42,124 nucleotides of DNA from Planctomycetota bacterium (GTDB lineage Bacteria; Planctomycetota; UBA1135; UBA2386). The first letter of the stretch is position 1. Each line of letters begins with the position of its first letter. Positions 24,507 to 31,652 of the stretch are shown here, piece after piece. The notes beneath the pieces are model-generated. The model worked only from the letters and a program-made list of their open reading frames with translations, had not been told where the DNA came from and did not search any database. A program made the position numbers and the translations under genes. Location of the stretch: assembly GCA_020425925.1 (NCBI GenBank), contig JAGQRB010000128.1, positions 1 through 42,124 of the forward strand, read 5' to 3'.

Positions 24507-26114
24507 ATGGCCAAGACCCGCGCATCCGTTCGATTCTTCCGTGACACCGCGCTCGGCGCGACCTGCCTGTTCGCCGCCTGCTCGTCGGGCTCGGGCGCTC
24601 CCGCCGGCGGCGGCAACAGTACCGGCGGCACGCCGCCGCCTCCGACCGGCTTCGCGCTGTTCACCTCGAACCGCACCCTCGCCGGGGTCTTCGAGCCGTG
24701 GATCGCGAGCTACGACGGGACGGACCTGCGACCGCTCGGCGCCCTCCTGCCGGACGGTGGCGCCATCCTCGAATGGGGCGCACGGATGTCGTCCGACGGC
24801 CGGTACTTGGCGAGTGTGACGGCGGGACTCACCGACACGCACTACTCGGTACTCGATGTCGAAGCCGGCACGGCACTGACCCTGCCGTTCTCGGGATCTG
24901 CCGCGTCCGCCCCGGCCCGCACGTCCTTCGCGTTCAGCCCGGACTCCCGGCGGCTGTTGCTGACGCGGGACGACGGGCTCGGCCGGCGCACCGCTCACGT
25001 CATGAACGCCGATGGCACGAACGTGCTGGAACTGGCCTTCGGCGGCGACGAGCACGGGGCATCGCTCTGGTCGCCGAACTCGCAGCACTTCCTGTGCTGG
25101 GTCGAGCGCCAGGACCCGTTCGAGGACAGTCTGTTCCTGGTGCGCCACGACGGCACGACCGCGCTCGATCTGATTCCGCCGATCGGCGAGTCGCGCGGCA
25201 CCCTCGAGCAGTCGTGGTCGGCGGACGGTTCGAAGCTGGCGTTCGAGTTCCATGCCGAGCCGACGGGCGGCGGCCAGGACTTCAGCCAGATCTGGGTCTA
25301 CGACACGGCGTCGTCGTCGCTCGTCGCGATCACGCCGCAGTACGACTTCGTCCGCAATCTCGGCCTGTCGGCCGACGGCGCGACGCTGGCCTATTGGCTC
25401 AACAACGGGCCGGGAAACCGAGCGGAACTGTACGTCATGTCGACGCTCGGCGGCGGCGGGACGTTCGTCGCATTCGATGCGACCTACGATCTCGAGTGGG
25501 CGCCCGCGGGCGATCACTTCTCCTACGTGACGCTCGACGGCACCGCGACGCGCGCGCTGCATGTCGCCGATTCGTCCGGCGCGACCCGCCGCCTCGACAT
25601 GCAGACCACGAGCAGTCAACGCGTTGCCGAGTGGTCCTGGTCGCCGGACGGGCGCTGGTTGGCGTTCGTCGTCGAACATCCGACGCCGCAGCGGGAAGTG
25701 TGGGTCGCCGACGTGACGACCTCCGATCCTGCGGTGCTCGTGACCGAAGTCTCGGTGCACAGCGACGGGCGGCTGCCGCGCTGGTCGCCCGACAGTCGCT
25801 GGCTCTACGCGATCGAACGGGAACGCACCTCGCAGGCCGACGTGCTCAACGCATGGCCGACGGGCGACTGGTCGGCGCGGCGCAGCCTCGGCAAATCGAG
25901 TGGGGCTGCCGGGCCCTTGATCAGCGGGTTCGGCGACATGCCGTTCGTGCCGACGCCGGACTCGACCGCGGTCATCTGGCGACGTCGCGGCGACGGCGGC
26001 ACGCAGACGGAAGTGGTCTGGGCCCGGCCCGGCGATCCCGGCAGCCTCCGCGTGCTGTCGTCGCCACCGGCGCCCGGGGCCGTCGGCGGGGTCTGGCAGA
26101 TGTTCGCGCGTTGA
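24507..26114 (+). CDS. Beta-propeller lipoprotein, array copy 1
   Basis: This 535-residue lipoprotein has a signal ending LFAACSS (lipidated Cys25), a low-complexity linker GSGAPAGGGNSTGGTPPPP and then repeated PD40/TolB-like beta-propeller motifs: FAFSPDSRRLLLTR, SLWSPNSQHFLC, QSWSADGSKLAFEF, LGLSADGATLAYW, LEWAPAGDHFSYV, WSWSPDGRWLAFV and RWSPDSRWLYAIE. About seven or eight blades are likely. It ends GGVWQMFAR. Such propellers bind proteins, sugars or metal ions outside the cell; no catalytic site is visible. It is the most divergent in its NST linker among the four. The start codon sits right after a stable hairpin. Confidence 0.85.
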   Translation: MAKTRASVRFFRDTALGATCLFAACSSGSGAPAGGGNSTGGTPPPPTGFALFTSNRTLAGVFEPWIASYDGTDLRPLGALLPDGGAILEWGARMSSDGRYLASVTAGLTDTHYSVLDVEAGTALTLPFSGSAASAPARTSFAFSPDSRRLLLTRDDGLGRRTAHVMNADGTNVLELAFGGDEHGASLWSPNSQHFLCWVERQDPFEDSLFLVRHDGTTALDLIPPIGESRGTLEQSWSADGSKLAFEFHAEPTGGGQDFSQIWVYDTASSSLVAITPQYDFVRNLGLSADGATLAYWLNNGPGNRAELYVMSTLGGGGTFVAFDATYDLEWAPAGDHFSYVTLDGTATRALHVADSSGATRRLDMQTTSSQRVAEWSWSPDGRWLAFVVEHPTPQREVWVADVTTSDPAVLVTEVSVHSDGRLPRWSPDSRWLYAIERERTSQADVLNAWPTGDWSARRSLGKSSGAAGPLISGFGDMPFVPTPDSTAVIWRRRGDGGTQTEVVWARPGDPGSLRVLSSPPAPGAVGGVWQMFAR

Positions 26115-26173
26115 CTTCTCGAGCAATTCACCGGGAAACCGCACGCACTCGGCCCGCCTCGGGGCTGACGACC

Positions 26174-27796
26174 ATGGCCAAGCTCCGCGCATCCGTTCGA
26201 TTCCCCCGTGACATCGCGCTCGGCGCGGCCTTGCTGCTCACCGCCTGCTCGTCGGGCTCCGGTGCCCCCGCCGGCGGCGGCAACAACAACACCGGCGGCA
26301 CGCCGCCGCCGCCGCCGACCGGCTTCGCGGTGTTCACCTCGAGCCGCACGATCGCCAACGTCTACGAGCCCTGGATCGCGAGCTACGACGGCGCGGACCT
26401 GCGGCCATTCGGCGCGGTCCTGCCGGATGGCGGCGCGGTGATCGATTGGGGGGCACGTCTGTCGGCCGACGAGCGTCATCTCGCGGTCGTCACCGAGGGT
26501 GCGGGCGCGCTCCACTACGCGGTGCTCGATCTCGTGACCGGCACCGCGGTGACGTTGCCATTCGCCGACGCCCCGATTCTCGCCGCGTTCCGGCCCTACT
26601 TCGTGTTCAGCCCCGATGGCACGCGGCTGCTGTTGACCCGCCTGGACTACGGGCTCGGCAAGACGAAAGGCTACGTCATGGACGCCGACGGTACGAACCT
26701 GCTCGAGCTGCCGTTCGGAGCCGATCACCACTCCGCCGGGCTGTGGTCGCCGACCTCGGAGTACTTCGTCTGCGCGGTACAGCGCGAGGCCCCGCTGGAG
26801 AATGGCTTCTACCTGTTCCGAGCGGATGGCTCGACGGTGCTCGACCTGATCCCGCCGATCGGAGAACACCGGCACGCCAGCCGCAAGGCGTGGTCCGCGG
26901 ACGGCTCGAGGCTGTCGTTCGAGGTCGGCGCGACGCCGGTCGGCGGTGGCGACCCCTTCTCCCAGGTCTGGGTCTACGACATCGGCACGATGGTGCTCGC
27001 CGAGGCCAGTCCGGCGTCGTTGGCGACGCGAAACCACGGTCTGTCCGCCGGCGGGGCGACCGTGGCCTGGTCCCGGCTCGACGCCAGCGGGACGCGGCGT
27101 GACCTCTACGTCGGGGCGGCGGTCGGCGGCGGCGGCACGTTGATCGGACTCGACTCGAACTACGAGATCGAATGGGCGCCAGTCGGCGATCACCTCGCCT
27201 ACAGGACCTTCGATGCGGCGACCTCGACGATCCGGCTGCATGCCAGCGACTCGGCGGGGACGACGCGTCGGCTGGACGTCCAGGCCGCGAACGGCCAGAG
27301 CACCGAAGCGATGCGGTGGGCGCCGGACGGTCGTTGGCTCGCGTTCTCCGTGCGCTACCCGGCCGGCCAGTCAGCGCTCTGGGTCGTCGACGTCGAGGCC
27401 CCGGACCCGGCCGTTCGTCTCACGGATTCGATGGTCTACGTCGATGGGCGGTTGCCGCGCTGGTCGCCCGACGGCCGCTGGCTCTACGCCTTCGAGACCG
27501 ACGCCCTGACGCAGCGTGAGGAACTGCACGCCTGGCCGACCGGGGACTGGGCCGCGATGCGTTCGCTCGGCGAGGCGGAGCCTGGCTCGGTCAGGGTCCT
27601 CGGCGGACCGTCCTTCGCGGAGCCGTTCGATCCGACTCCCGATTCGCGCGGAGTCGTCTGGCGGCGCCGCGCGGCGGGTGCAACGCAGGTCGACATCCTC
27701 TACGGCCGACCTGACGACCCGGGCAACGCACGCATCCTCTCCTCGGCACCAGCGGTTGCCGGCCTCGGCGCGGTGCGACAGGTGTTCGCGCGCTGA
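26174..27796 (+). CDS. Beta-propeller lipoprotein, array copy 2
   Basis: This 540-residue paralogue starts at ATG 26174 after GACGACC. The lipobox is LLLTACSS with Cys25, followed by GSGAPAGGGNNNTGGTPPPPP (the longest Pro run of the four). The first propeller segment begins FAVFTSSRTIANVYEPWIASYDG, and later repeats include FVFSPDGTRLLLTR, KAWSADGSRLSFEV, HGLSAGGATVAW, IEWAPVGDHLAYR and RWAPDGRWLAFSV. It ends GAVRQVFAR. The ATG is chosen because it restores the same N-terminus as copy 1 (MAK.RASVRF.RD). Probably a surface or periplasmic binding protein; ligand unknown. Confidence 0.85.
   Translation: MAKLRASVRFPRDIALGAALLLTACSSGSGAPAGGGNNNTGGTPPPPPTGFAVFTSSRTIANVYEPWIASYDGADLRPFGAVLPDGGAVIDWGARLSADERHLAVVTEGAGALHYAVLDLVTGTAVTLPFADAPILAAFRPYFVFSPDGTRLLLTRLDYGLGKTKGYVMDADGTNLLELPFGADHHSAGLWSPTSEYFVCAVQREAPLENGFYLFRADGSTVLDLIPPIGEHRHASRKAWSADGSRLSFEVGATPVGGGDPFSQVWVYDIGTMVLAEASPASLATRNHGLSAGGATVAWSRLDASGTRRDLYVGAAVGGGGTLIGLDSNYEIEWAPVGDHLAYRTFDAATSTIRLHASDSAGTTRRLDVQAANGQSTEAMRWAPDGRWLAFSVRYPAGQSALWVVDVEAPDPAVRLTDSMVYVDGRLPRWSPDGRWLYAFETDALTQREELHAWPTGDWAAMRSLGEAEPGSVRVLGGPSFAEPFDPTPDSRGVVWRRRAAGATQVDILYGRPDDPGNARILSSAPAVAGLGAVRQVFAR
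26327..26379 (+). repeat. 53-nt block identical to copy 3 (27961-28013)
   Basis: This coding segment just after the Pro linker is base-for-base identical to 27961-28013, including third codon positions, while flanking bases differ. That suggests a recent duplication or a conversion tract between copies 2 and 3. Confidence 0.75.
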
Positions 27797-27810
27797 TCGG
27801 AGTACCGACC

Positions 27811-29430
27811 ATGAACACGACCCACGCCTGCATTCGACTTCCGCGTGACACCTTGTTCTGCGCGGTGACCCTGCTCGCCGCGTGCTCGTCGGGCTCCGGT
27901 GCTCCCGCCGGCGGCGGCAACAACAACACCGGCGGCACGCCGCCGCCGCCGACCGGTTTCGCGGTGTTCACCTCGAGCCGCACGATCGCCAACGTCTACG
28001 AGCCCTGGATCGCCAGCTACGACGGCCAGGACCTGCGGTCGTTCGGCGCCGTCCTGCCGGATGGCGGTGCGGTGATCGAGTGGGGGGCCCGGCTGTCCGC
28101 CGATGGTCGCCACCTCGCGGTCGTCACCGACGGCGCCGGCGCGCTGCACTACTCGGTGCTCGATCTGGTGGCCGGCACCGCCGCGACGCTGCCGTTCGCC
28201 GACCACACGCAGGCCAGCGGGTTCAGGCCGTTCTTCGCCTACAGCCCCGATGGTGCGCGGTTGCTGCTGACGCGCATGGACGACCTGCTCGGCAAGTCGG
28301 TGGCCTACGTCATGAACGCCGATGGCTCGAACCTGCTCGAGCTGTCGCCGGGAATCGACCAACGGACGGCGGGCTCGTGGTCGCCGACCTCGGAGTACTT
28401 CGTCTGCCACGTGTCGCGCGAGGATCCGCTCGAGGGCAGCTTCTACCTGTTCCGCTCGGACGGCTCGACGGCGCTCGATCTCATGCCGGCGGTCGGAGTG
28501 CATCGTGCGGTCAGGCGCCCGGCATGGTCGGCGGACGGCGCGAAGCTGTCGTTCGAGTTCGCTGCCACGCCGGTCGGGGGCGGCGACGATTTCTCCCAGG
28601 TCTGGGTCTACGACGTCGCGACAGCGTTGCTGGCCGAAGCCAGTCCGGCGTCGCCCGCGACCCGCAATCTCGGCCTGTCCGCCGATGGGGCCACGGTGGC
28701 CTGGTCCCGGCTCGACGGCACCGGCTTCCAGCACGACCTCTACATCGCGCCGACGGTCGGCGGCGGCGGCACGCTGATCGCGTTCGATGCAACCCGCGAA
28801 CTCGAATGGGCGCCGGCCGGCGACCACGTTGCCTACACCACATTCAGCGCGGCGACCTCGACGACCGAGCTGCATGTCTCCGACTCGGCGGGTGCGACGC
28901 GCCGGCTCGATGTCCAGGTGACGAACGGCCAACGTGCCGACGAGTTTCGATGGTCGCCGGACGGTCGCTGGCTCGCGTTCGCCGTGCGCTACGCCACAGG
29001 CCAGCCCGTGCTCTGGGTCGCCGACGTCACGACTCCCGGCCCGGCCGTCCGCCTCACGGACTCGGTGGTTCGCGTCGGTGGACGGCTGCCGCGCTGGTCG
29101 CCGGACAGCCGCTGGCTCTACGCGTTCGAGACCAACGCCGCGACGCAGCGCGAGGAGCTCCACGCCTGGCCGGCCGGCGACTGGGCGGCGATGCGCTCGC
29201 TCGGTGAGGCGGTGCAGGGCTCGACCGTGATCACCGGTGGACCGTTCTTCTCCGAGCCGTTCGATCCGACCCCGGACTCGCGAGGCGTCGTCTGGCGGCA
29301 ACGTGCGGCCGGCGCGGTGCAGGTCGACATCCTCTACGGCCGACCCGACGACCCGGGCAATGCTCGCGTGCTCTCCTCGGCAGCGGCGGCCGCCGGCCTC
29401 GGCGCGGTGCGGCAGGCGTTCGCGCGCTGA
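27811..29430 (+). CDS. Beta-propeller lipoprotein, array copy 3
   Basis: This 539-residue paralogue starts at ATG 27811, 14 bp after the previous stop, with GGAG at about -13 as a possible ribosome-binding site. The lipobox is TLLAACSS (Cys25), then GSGAPAGGGNNNTGGTPPPP. It shares the FAVFTSSRTIANVYEPW segment with copy 2, and propeller motifs FAYSPDGARLLLTR, PAWSADGAKLSFEF, LGLSADGATVAW, LEWAPAGDHVAY, FRWSPDGRWLAFA and RWSPDSRWLYAFE. It ends GAVRQAFAR. By eye it is closest to copy 2. The short intergenic gap implies co-transcription with copies 2 and 4. Confidence 0.85.
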   Translation: MNTTHACIRLPRDTLFCAVTLLAACSSGSGAPAGGGNNNTGGTPPPPTGFAVFTSSRTIANVYEPWIASYDGQDLRSFGAVLPDGGAVIEWGARLSADGRHLAVVTDGAGALHYSVLDLVAGTAATLPFADHTQASGFRPFFAYSPDGARLLLTRMDDLLGKSVAYVMNADGSNLLELSPGIDQRTAGSWSPTSEYFVCHVSREDPLEGSFYLFRSDGSTALDLMPAVGVHRAVRRPAWSADGAKLSFEFAATPVGGGDDFSQVWVYDVATALLAEASPASPATRNLGLSADGATVAWSRLDGTGFQHDLYIAPTVGGGGTLIAFDATRELEWAPAGDHVAYTTFSAATSTTELHVSDSAGATRRLDVQVTNGQRADEFRWSPDGRWLAFAVRYATGQPVLWVADVTTPGPAVRLTDSVVRVGGRLPRWSPDSRWLYAFETNAATQREELHAWPAGDWAAMRSLGEAVQGSTVITGGPFFSEPFDPTPDSRGVVWRQRAAGAVQVDILYGRPDDPGNARVLSSAAAAAGLGAVRQAFAR

Positions 29431-29445
29431 ATCGCGGTGACGACC

Positions 29446-31056
29446 ATGAACAGGACCAACGTTGTTGCTCGCCCGCTCCGGCACGTCGCGCTGTGCGCGG
29501 GTTTGCTGCTCGCCGGTTGCTCGTCGGGCTCCGGTGCTCCTGCCGGTGGCGGCAACAACAACACCGGCGGCACGCCGCCGCCGCCGACCGGCTTCGCGGT
29601 GTTCTCCTCGGACCGGGCGAACGCCGGGGTCTTCGAGCCGTGGATCGCGAGCTACGATGGCGCCGATCTGCGCGCGCTCGGCGCGCTGCTGCCCGACGAC
29701 GGCGCCACCGTCGAGTGGGGCTGCCGCCTGTCGTCCGACGGCCGCCACCTCGCGGCCGTGACCGCAGCGTTCGGGGAGCACCACTACACGGTGGTCGACG
29801 TCGAGGCCGGCACCGCACGCACGTTGCCGTTCGTCGACTTCGTGCCGACCAACGGCGCCTACTTCACGTTCAGCCCGGACGGCGAACGGCTGTTGCTGAC
29901 CCGCAAGGACGGCGCCGGGGACCTCCGTTCCCACCTGATGGACGCCGACGGCTCGAACGACGCCGAGCTGACGTTCGGCGCGGCCCAGACGACGGTCGGT
30001 TCGTGGTCGCCGACCTCGGAGCACTTCCTCTGCCGTGTGCGGCCGGAGCAGCCGGCCGAGGAGAGCCTCTACCTCTGTCGCAAGGACGGCATGATCGCGC
30101 TCGACCTGATGCCGGCGATCGGTCAGGCGCGCAACTCGCAGCACTACACCTGGTCGGCGGACGGTTCGAGGCTCGCGTTCGAGTTCGGTTCCGAGCCGAG
30201 CGGCGGCGGCGATCCGCGCAACCAGCTGTGGCTCTACGATCCGGCGACGACCACGCTCGAGGCGAAGACGTCGCCGGTCGAGGGACTGGCGAACCACGGC
30301 CTCTCGGCCGACGGTGCGACGGTCGCGTATTCGCACCTCGGGGCAGGCGCGAACCGGACCGAGCTCTACGTGACATCGACCCTCGGCGGCGCCGCGATCT
30401 TCGTCGCGTTCGACCCGACCGGCGCGGTCGAGTGGGCGCCGGCCGGGGACCACCTGGCGTTCTTCACGTTCGACGCGGTGACCTCGACGCAGGCGCTGCA
30501 CGTCGCCGACTCGTCGGGCGCGACCCGCCGGCTCGACGGCATGCTCACGAGCGGCCAGTTCGTCACCGAGATGCGGTGGTCGCCCGATGGCCGGTGGCTC
30601 GCGTTCGTCGCCGACTTGCAGTTGCCGCGGCGTGAGATCTGGGTCGCCGACGTCACCGCACCCGACCCACCCGTGCTGGTCGCCGACGGCGCCTCGTTCG
30701 GCGACGGCAGGCGGCTCTGCTGGTCGCCCGACGGCGGCTGGCTCTACGCGATCCAGCGCGATCTCGCGACCCAGCGCGACGAGCTCCATGCCTGGCCGGC
30801 GGGTGACTGGGCCGCGGTGCGCTCGCTCGGCGACGCGGTGCCGGGATCGCTGGTGAACGCGCCCGGCCCGTTCGTGTCCGCTCCCTACGAGCCGACCCCG
30901 GACTCGCTCGGCGTCGTCTGGCGGCGCCCGGTGGCCGGCACCAGCCAGGTCGACGTGCTCTACGGCCGGCCCGACGATCCGGGCGGCGCGCGCGTGATCT
31001 CGTCGGCGACGCTGCCCGCGAGCGGCGGCGGCGTGCGTCAGCTGTTCGCGCGCTGA
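29446..31056 (+). CDS. Beta-propeller lipoprotein, array copy 4
   Basis: This 536-residue paralogue is best started at ATG 29446, not at the in-frame GTG 29437: the ATG follows the GACGACC leader shared with copy 2 and puts the lipobox cysteine (LLLAGCSS) at residue 25, as in the other three. The linker is GSGAPAGGGNNNTGGTPPPP; propeller motifs include FTFSPDGERLLLTR, YTWSADGSRLAFEF, HGLSADGATVAYS, VEWAPAGDHLAFF, MRWSPDGRWLAFV and CWSPDGGWLYAIQ. It ends GGVRQLFAR. It is more divergent than copies 2 and 3 and is the last gene before the sigma factor region. Confidence 0.85.
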   Translation: MNRTNVVARPLRHVALCAGLLLAGCSSGSGAPAGGGNNNTGGTPPPPTGFAVFSSDRANAGVFEPWIASYDGADLRALGALLPDDGATVEWGCRLSSDGRHLAAVTAAFGEHHYTVVDVEAGTARTLPFVDFVPTNGAYFTFSPDGERLLLTRKDGAGDLRSHLMDADGSNDAELTFGAAQTTVGSWSPTSEHFLCRVRPEQPAEESLYLCRKDGMIALDLMPAIGQARNSQHYTWSADGSRLAFEFGSEPSGGGDPRNQLWLYDPATTTLEAKTSPVEGLANHGLSADGATVAYSHLGAGANRTELYVTSTLGGAAIFVAFDPTGAVEWAPAGDHLAFFTFDAVTSTQALHVADSSGATRRLDGMLTSGQFVTEMRWSPDGRWLAFVADLQLPRREIWVADVTAPDPPVLVADGASFGDGRRLCWSPDGGWLYAIQRDLATQRDELHAWPAGDWAAVRSLGDAVPGSLVNAPGPFVSAPYEPTPDSLGVVWRRPVAGTSQVDVLYGRPDDPGGARVISSATLPASGGGVRQLFAR

Positions 31057-31097
31057 CTTTCTCGAATAGCTCCGGGCCCTCCGGGGGATGATGCGGT

Positions 31098-31202
31098 GTG
31101 ACTGCCGCCGCCGTGCCCTGAACCGACGAGACGCCCGACCGCCGCGCCCTGTTCGAGGCGCTGATCCGCCGCCATCAGGCTGCGATCTGGCGCTACCTGC
31201 GG
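31098..31202 (+). pseudogene. Interrupted 5' part of the sigma factor gene (in-frame TGA at 31119-31121)
   Basis: GTG 31098 is in frame with the sigma factor and sits 5 nt after GATGAT, but its eighth codon is TGA (VTAAAVP-stop). After that stop the frame still encodes TDETPDRRALFEALIRRHQAAIWRYLR, which is the start of sigma region 2, with no ATG, GTG or TTG until 31203. So part of region 2 lies upstream of the first usable standard start codon. Either the base call is wrong, the gene is recently damaged, or initiation is unusual. Confidence 0.5.
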
Positions 31203-31652
31203 GTGCTCGGCGCGACGCCCGACGAGGCCGACGATCTGCTGCAGGAGGCGTTCCTCGTGCTCTGGCGGCGCGGTCGCTTCGAGGATCGCGGTAGCGAGGC
31301 CGCGGCCGCGTTCGTGCGACAGACCGGCAAGAACCTCTTGCTGCGGCGGCGTCGCGACCGCGGCCGACACGAGGCGCTGATCGTCGAGCTCGCCGAGCGC
31401 CGCTGGCGACGCGACCGCGGGCGCGACGACGGCGAGAGCTGGCTCACGGCGCTGCGCGGCTGCCTCGCCGCTCTGCAGCCGCGGGCGCGGGAAGCGGTGC
31501 TCCGCTCGTACCGGGGTGATCGCGACGGCGCGGCGGCGGCGCTCGGGCTCAGTCCGAACGGGCTGAAGACGCTGCTGCAGCGCGCGCGGCAGGCGCTGCG
31601 CAGCTGCGTCGAGCGCCGACTCGGGAACGCCAAGCTCGGAGGTGAACGATGA
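31203..31652 (+). CDS. ECF-like RNA polymerase sigma factor (start uncertain)
   Basis: From GTG 31203 the product is 149 residues. Region 2 reads TPDEADDLLQEAFLVLWRRGRF and continues to RRRRDRGRHEAL; region 4 is LTALRGCLAALQPRAREAVLRSYRGDRDGAAAALGLSPNGLKTLLQRARQALRSC, a helix-turn-helix of the ECF type. Homology clearly extends upstream to about 31143 (RRALFEALIRRHQAAIW), so this start drops the first helix of region 2; see the interrupted segment just before. GGAGG precedes the next gene, whose ATG overlaps this stop (ATGA), so sigma factor and anti-sigma-like protein are translationally coupled. It probably directs transcription in response to an envelope signal. Confidence 0.75.
   Translation: MLGATPDEADDLLQEAFLVLWRRGRFEDRGSEAAAAFVRQTGKNLLLRRRRDRGRHEALIVELAERRWRRDRGRDDGESWLTALRGCLAALQPRAREAVLRSYRGDRDGAAAALGLSPNGLKTLLQRARQALRSCVERRLGNAKLGGER

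Larger units (their letters stand above)
24507..31056 (+). repeat. Tandem array of four paralogous lipoprotein genes
   Basis: Four genes of 535-540 codons follow head to tail with gaps of 59, 14 and 15 bp. All place the lipobox cysteine at residue 25 and share the SSGSGAPAGGG linker, the propeller and the C-terminal (Q)xFAR. Leaders before the ATGs are alignable (GACGAC or CGACC just before ATG). Copies 2 and 3 share an identical 53-nt block (26327-26379 and 27961-28013), pointing to recent duplication or gene conversion. Confidence 0.85.

Noticed and set aside
7505-26145. A short GAAAAC or GGGAAACCG motif in several gaps (7520, 20725, 22471, 24467, 26133) as an ECF -35 box
   Set aside because: Distance to start codons ranges from about 30 to over 100 bp and no consistent partner -10 was found; it was noted but not called.
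24579-29598. The repeated GGC-AAC-AAC-ACC-GGC linkers as a CRISPR-like or intergenic repeat
   Set aside because: They lie inside the coding sequences at the same place in four paralogous proteins, about 1.6 kb apart, with no spacer structure.
27700-30789. A long minus-strand frame opposite the lipoprotein array, with repeated similar segments
   Set aside because: The internal repetition simply mirrors the paralogous genes on the plus strand; the composition (Arg, His, Val-rich) is typical of a GC-driven shadow.
31088-31294. Possible alternative sigma N-terminus starting at ATG 31088
   Set aside because: It is in a different frame (MMRCDCRRRAL..) and would need a frameshift to join the sigma factor; the GTG at 31098 is in frame although interrupted.
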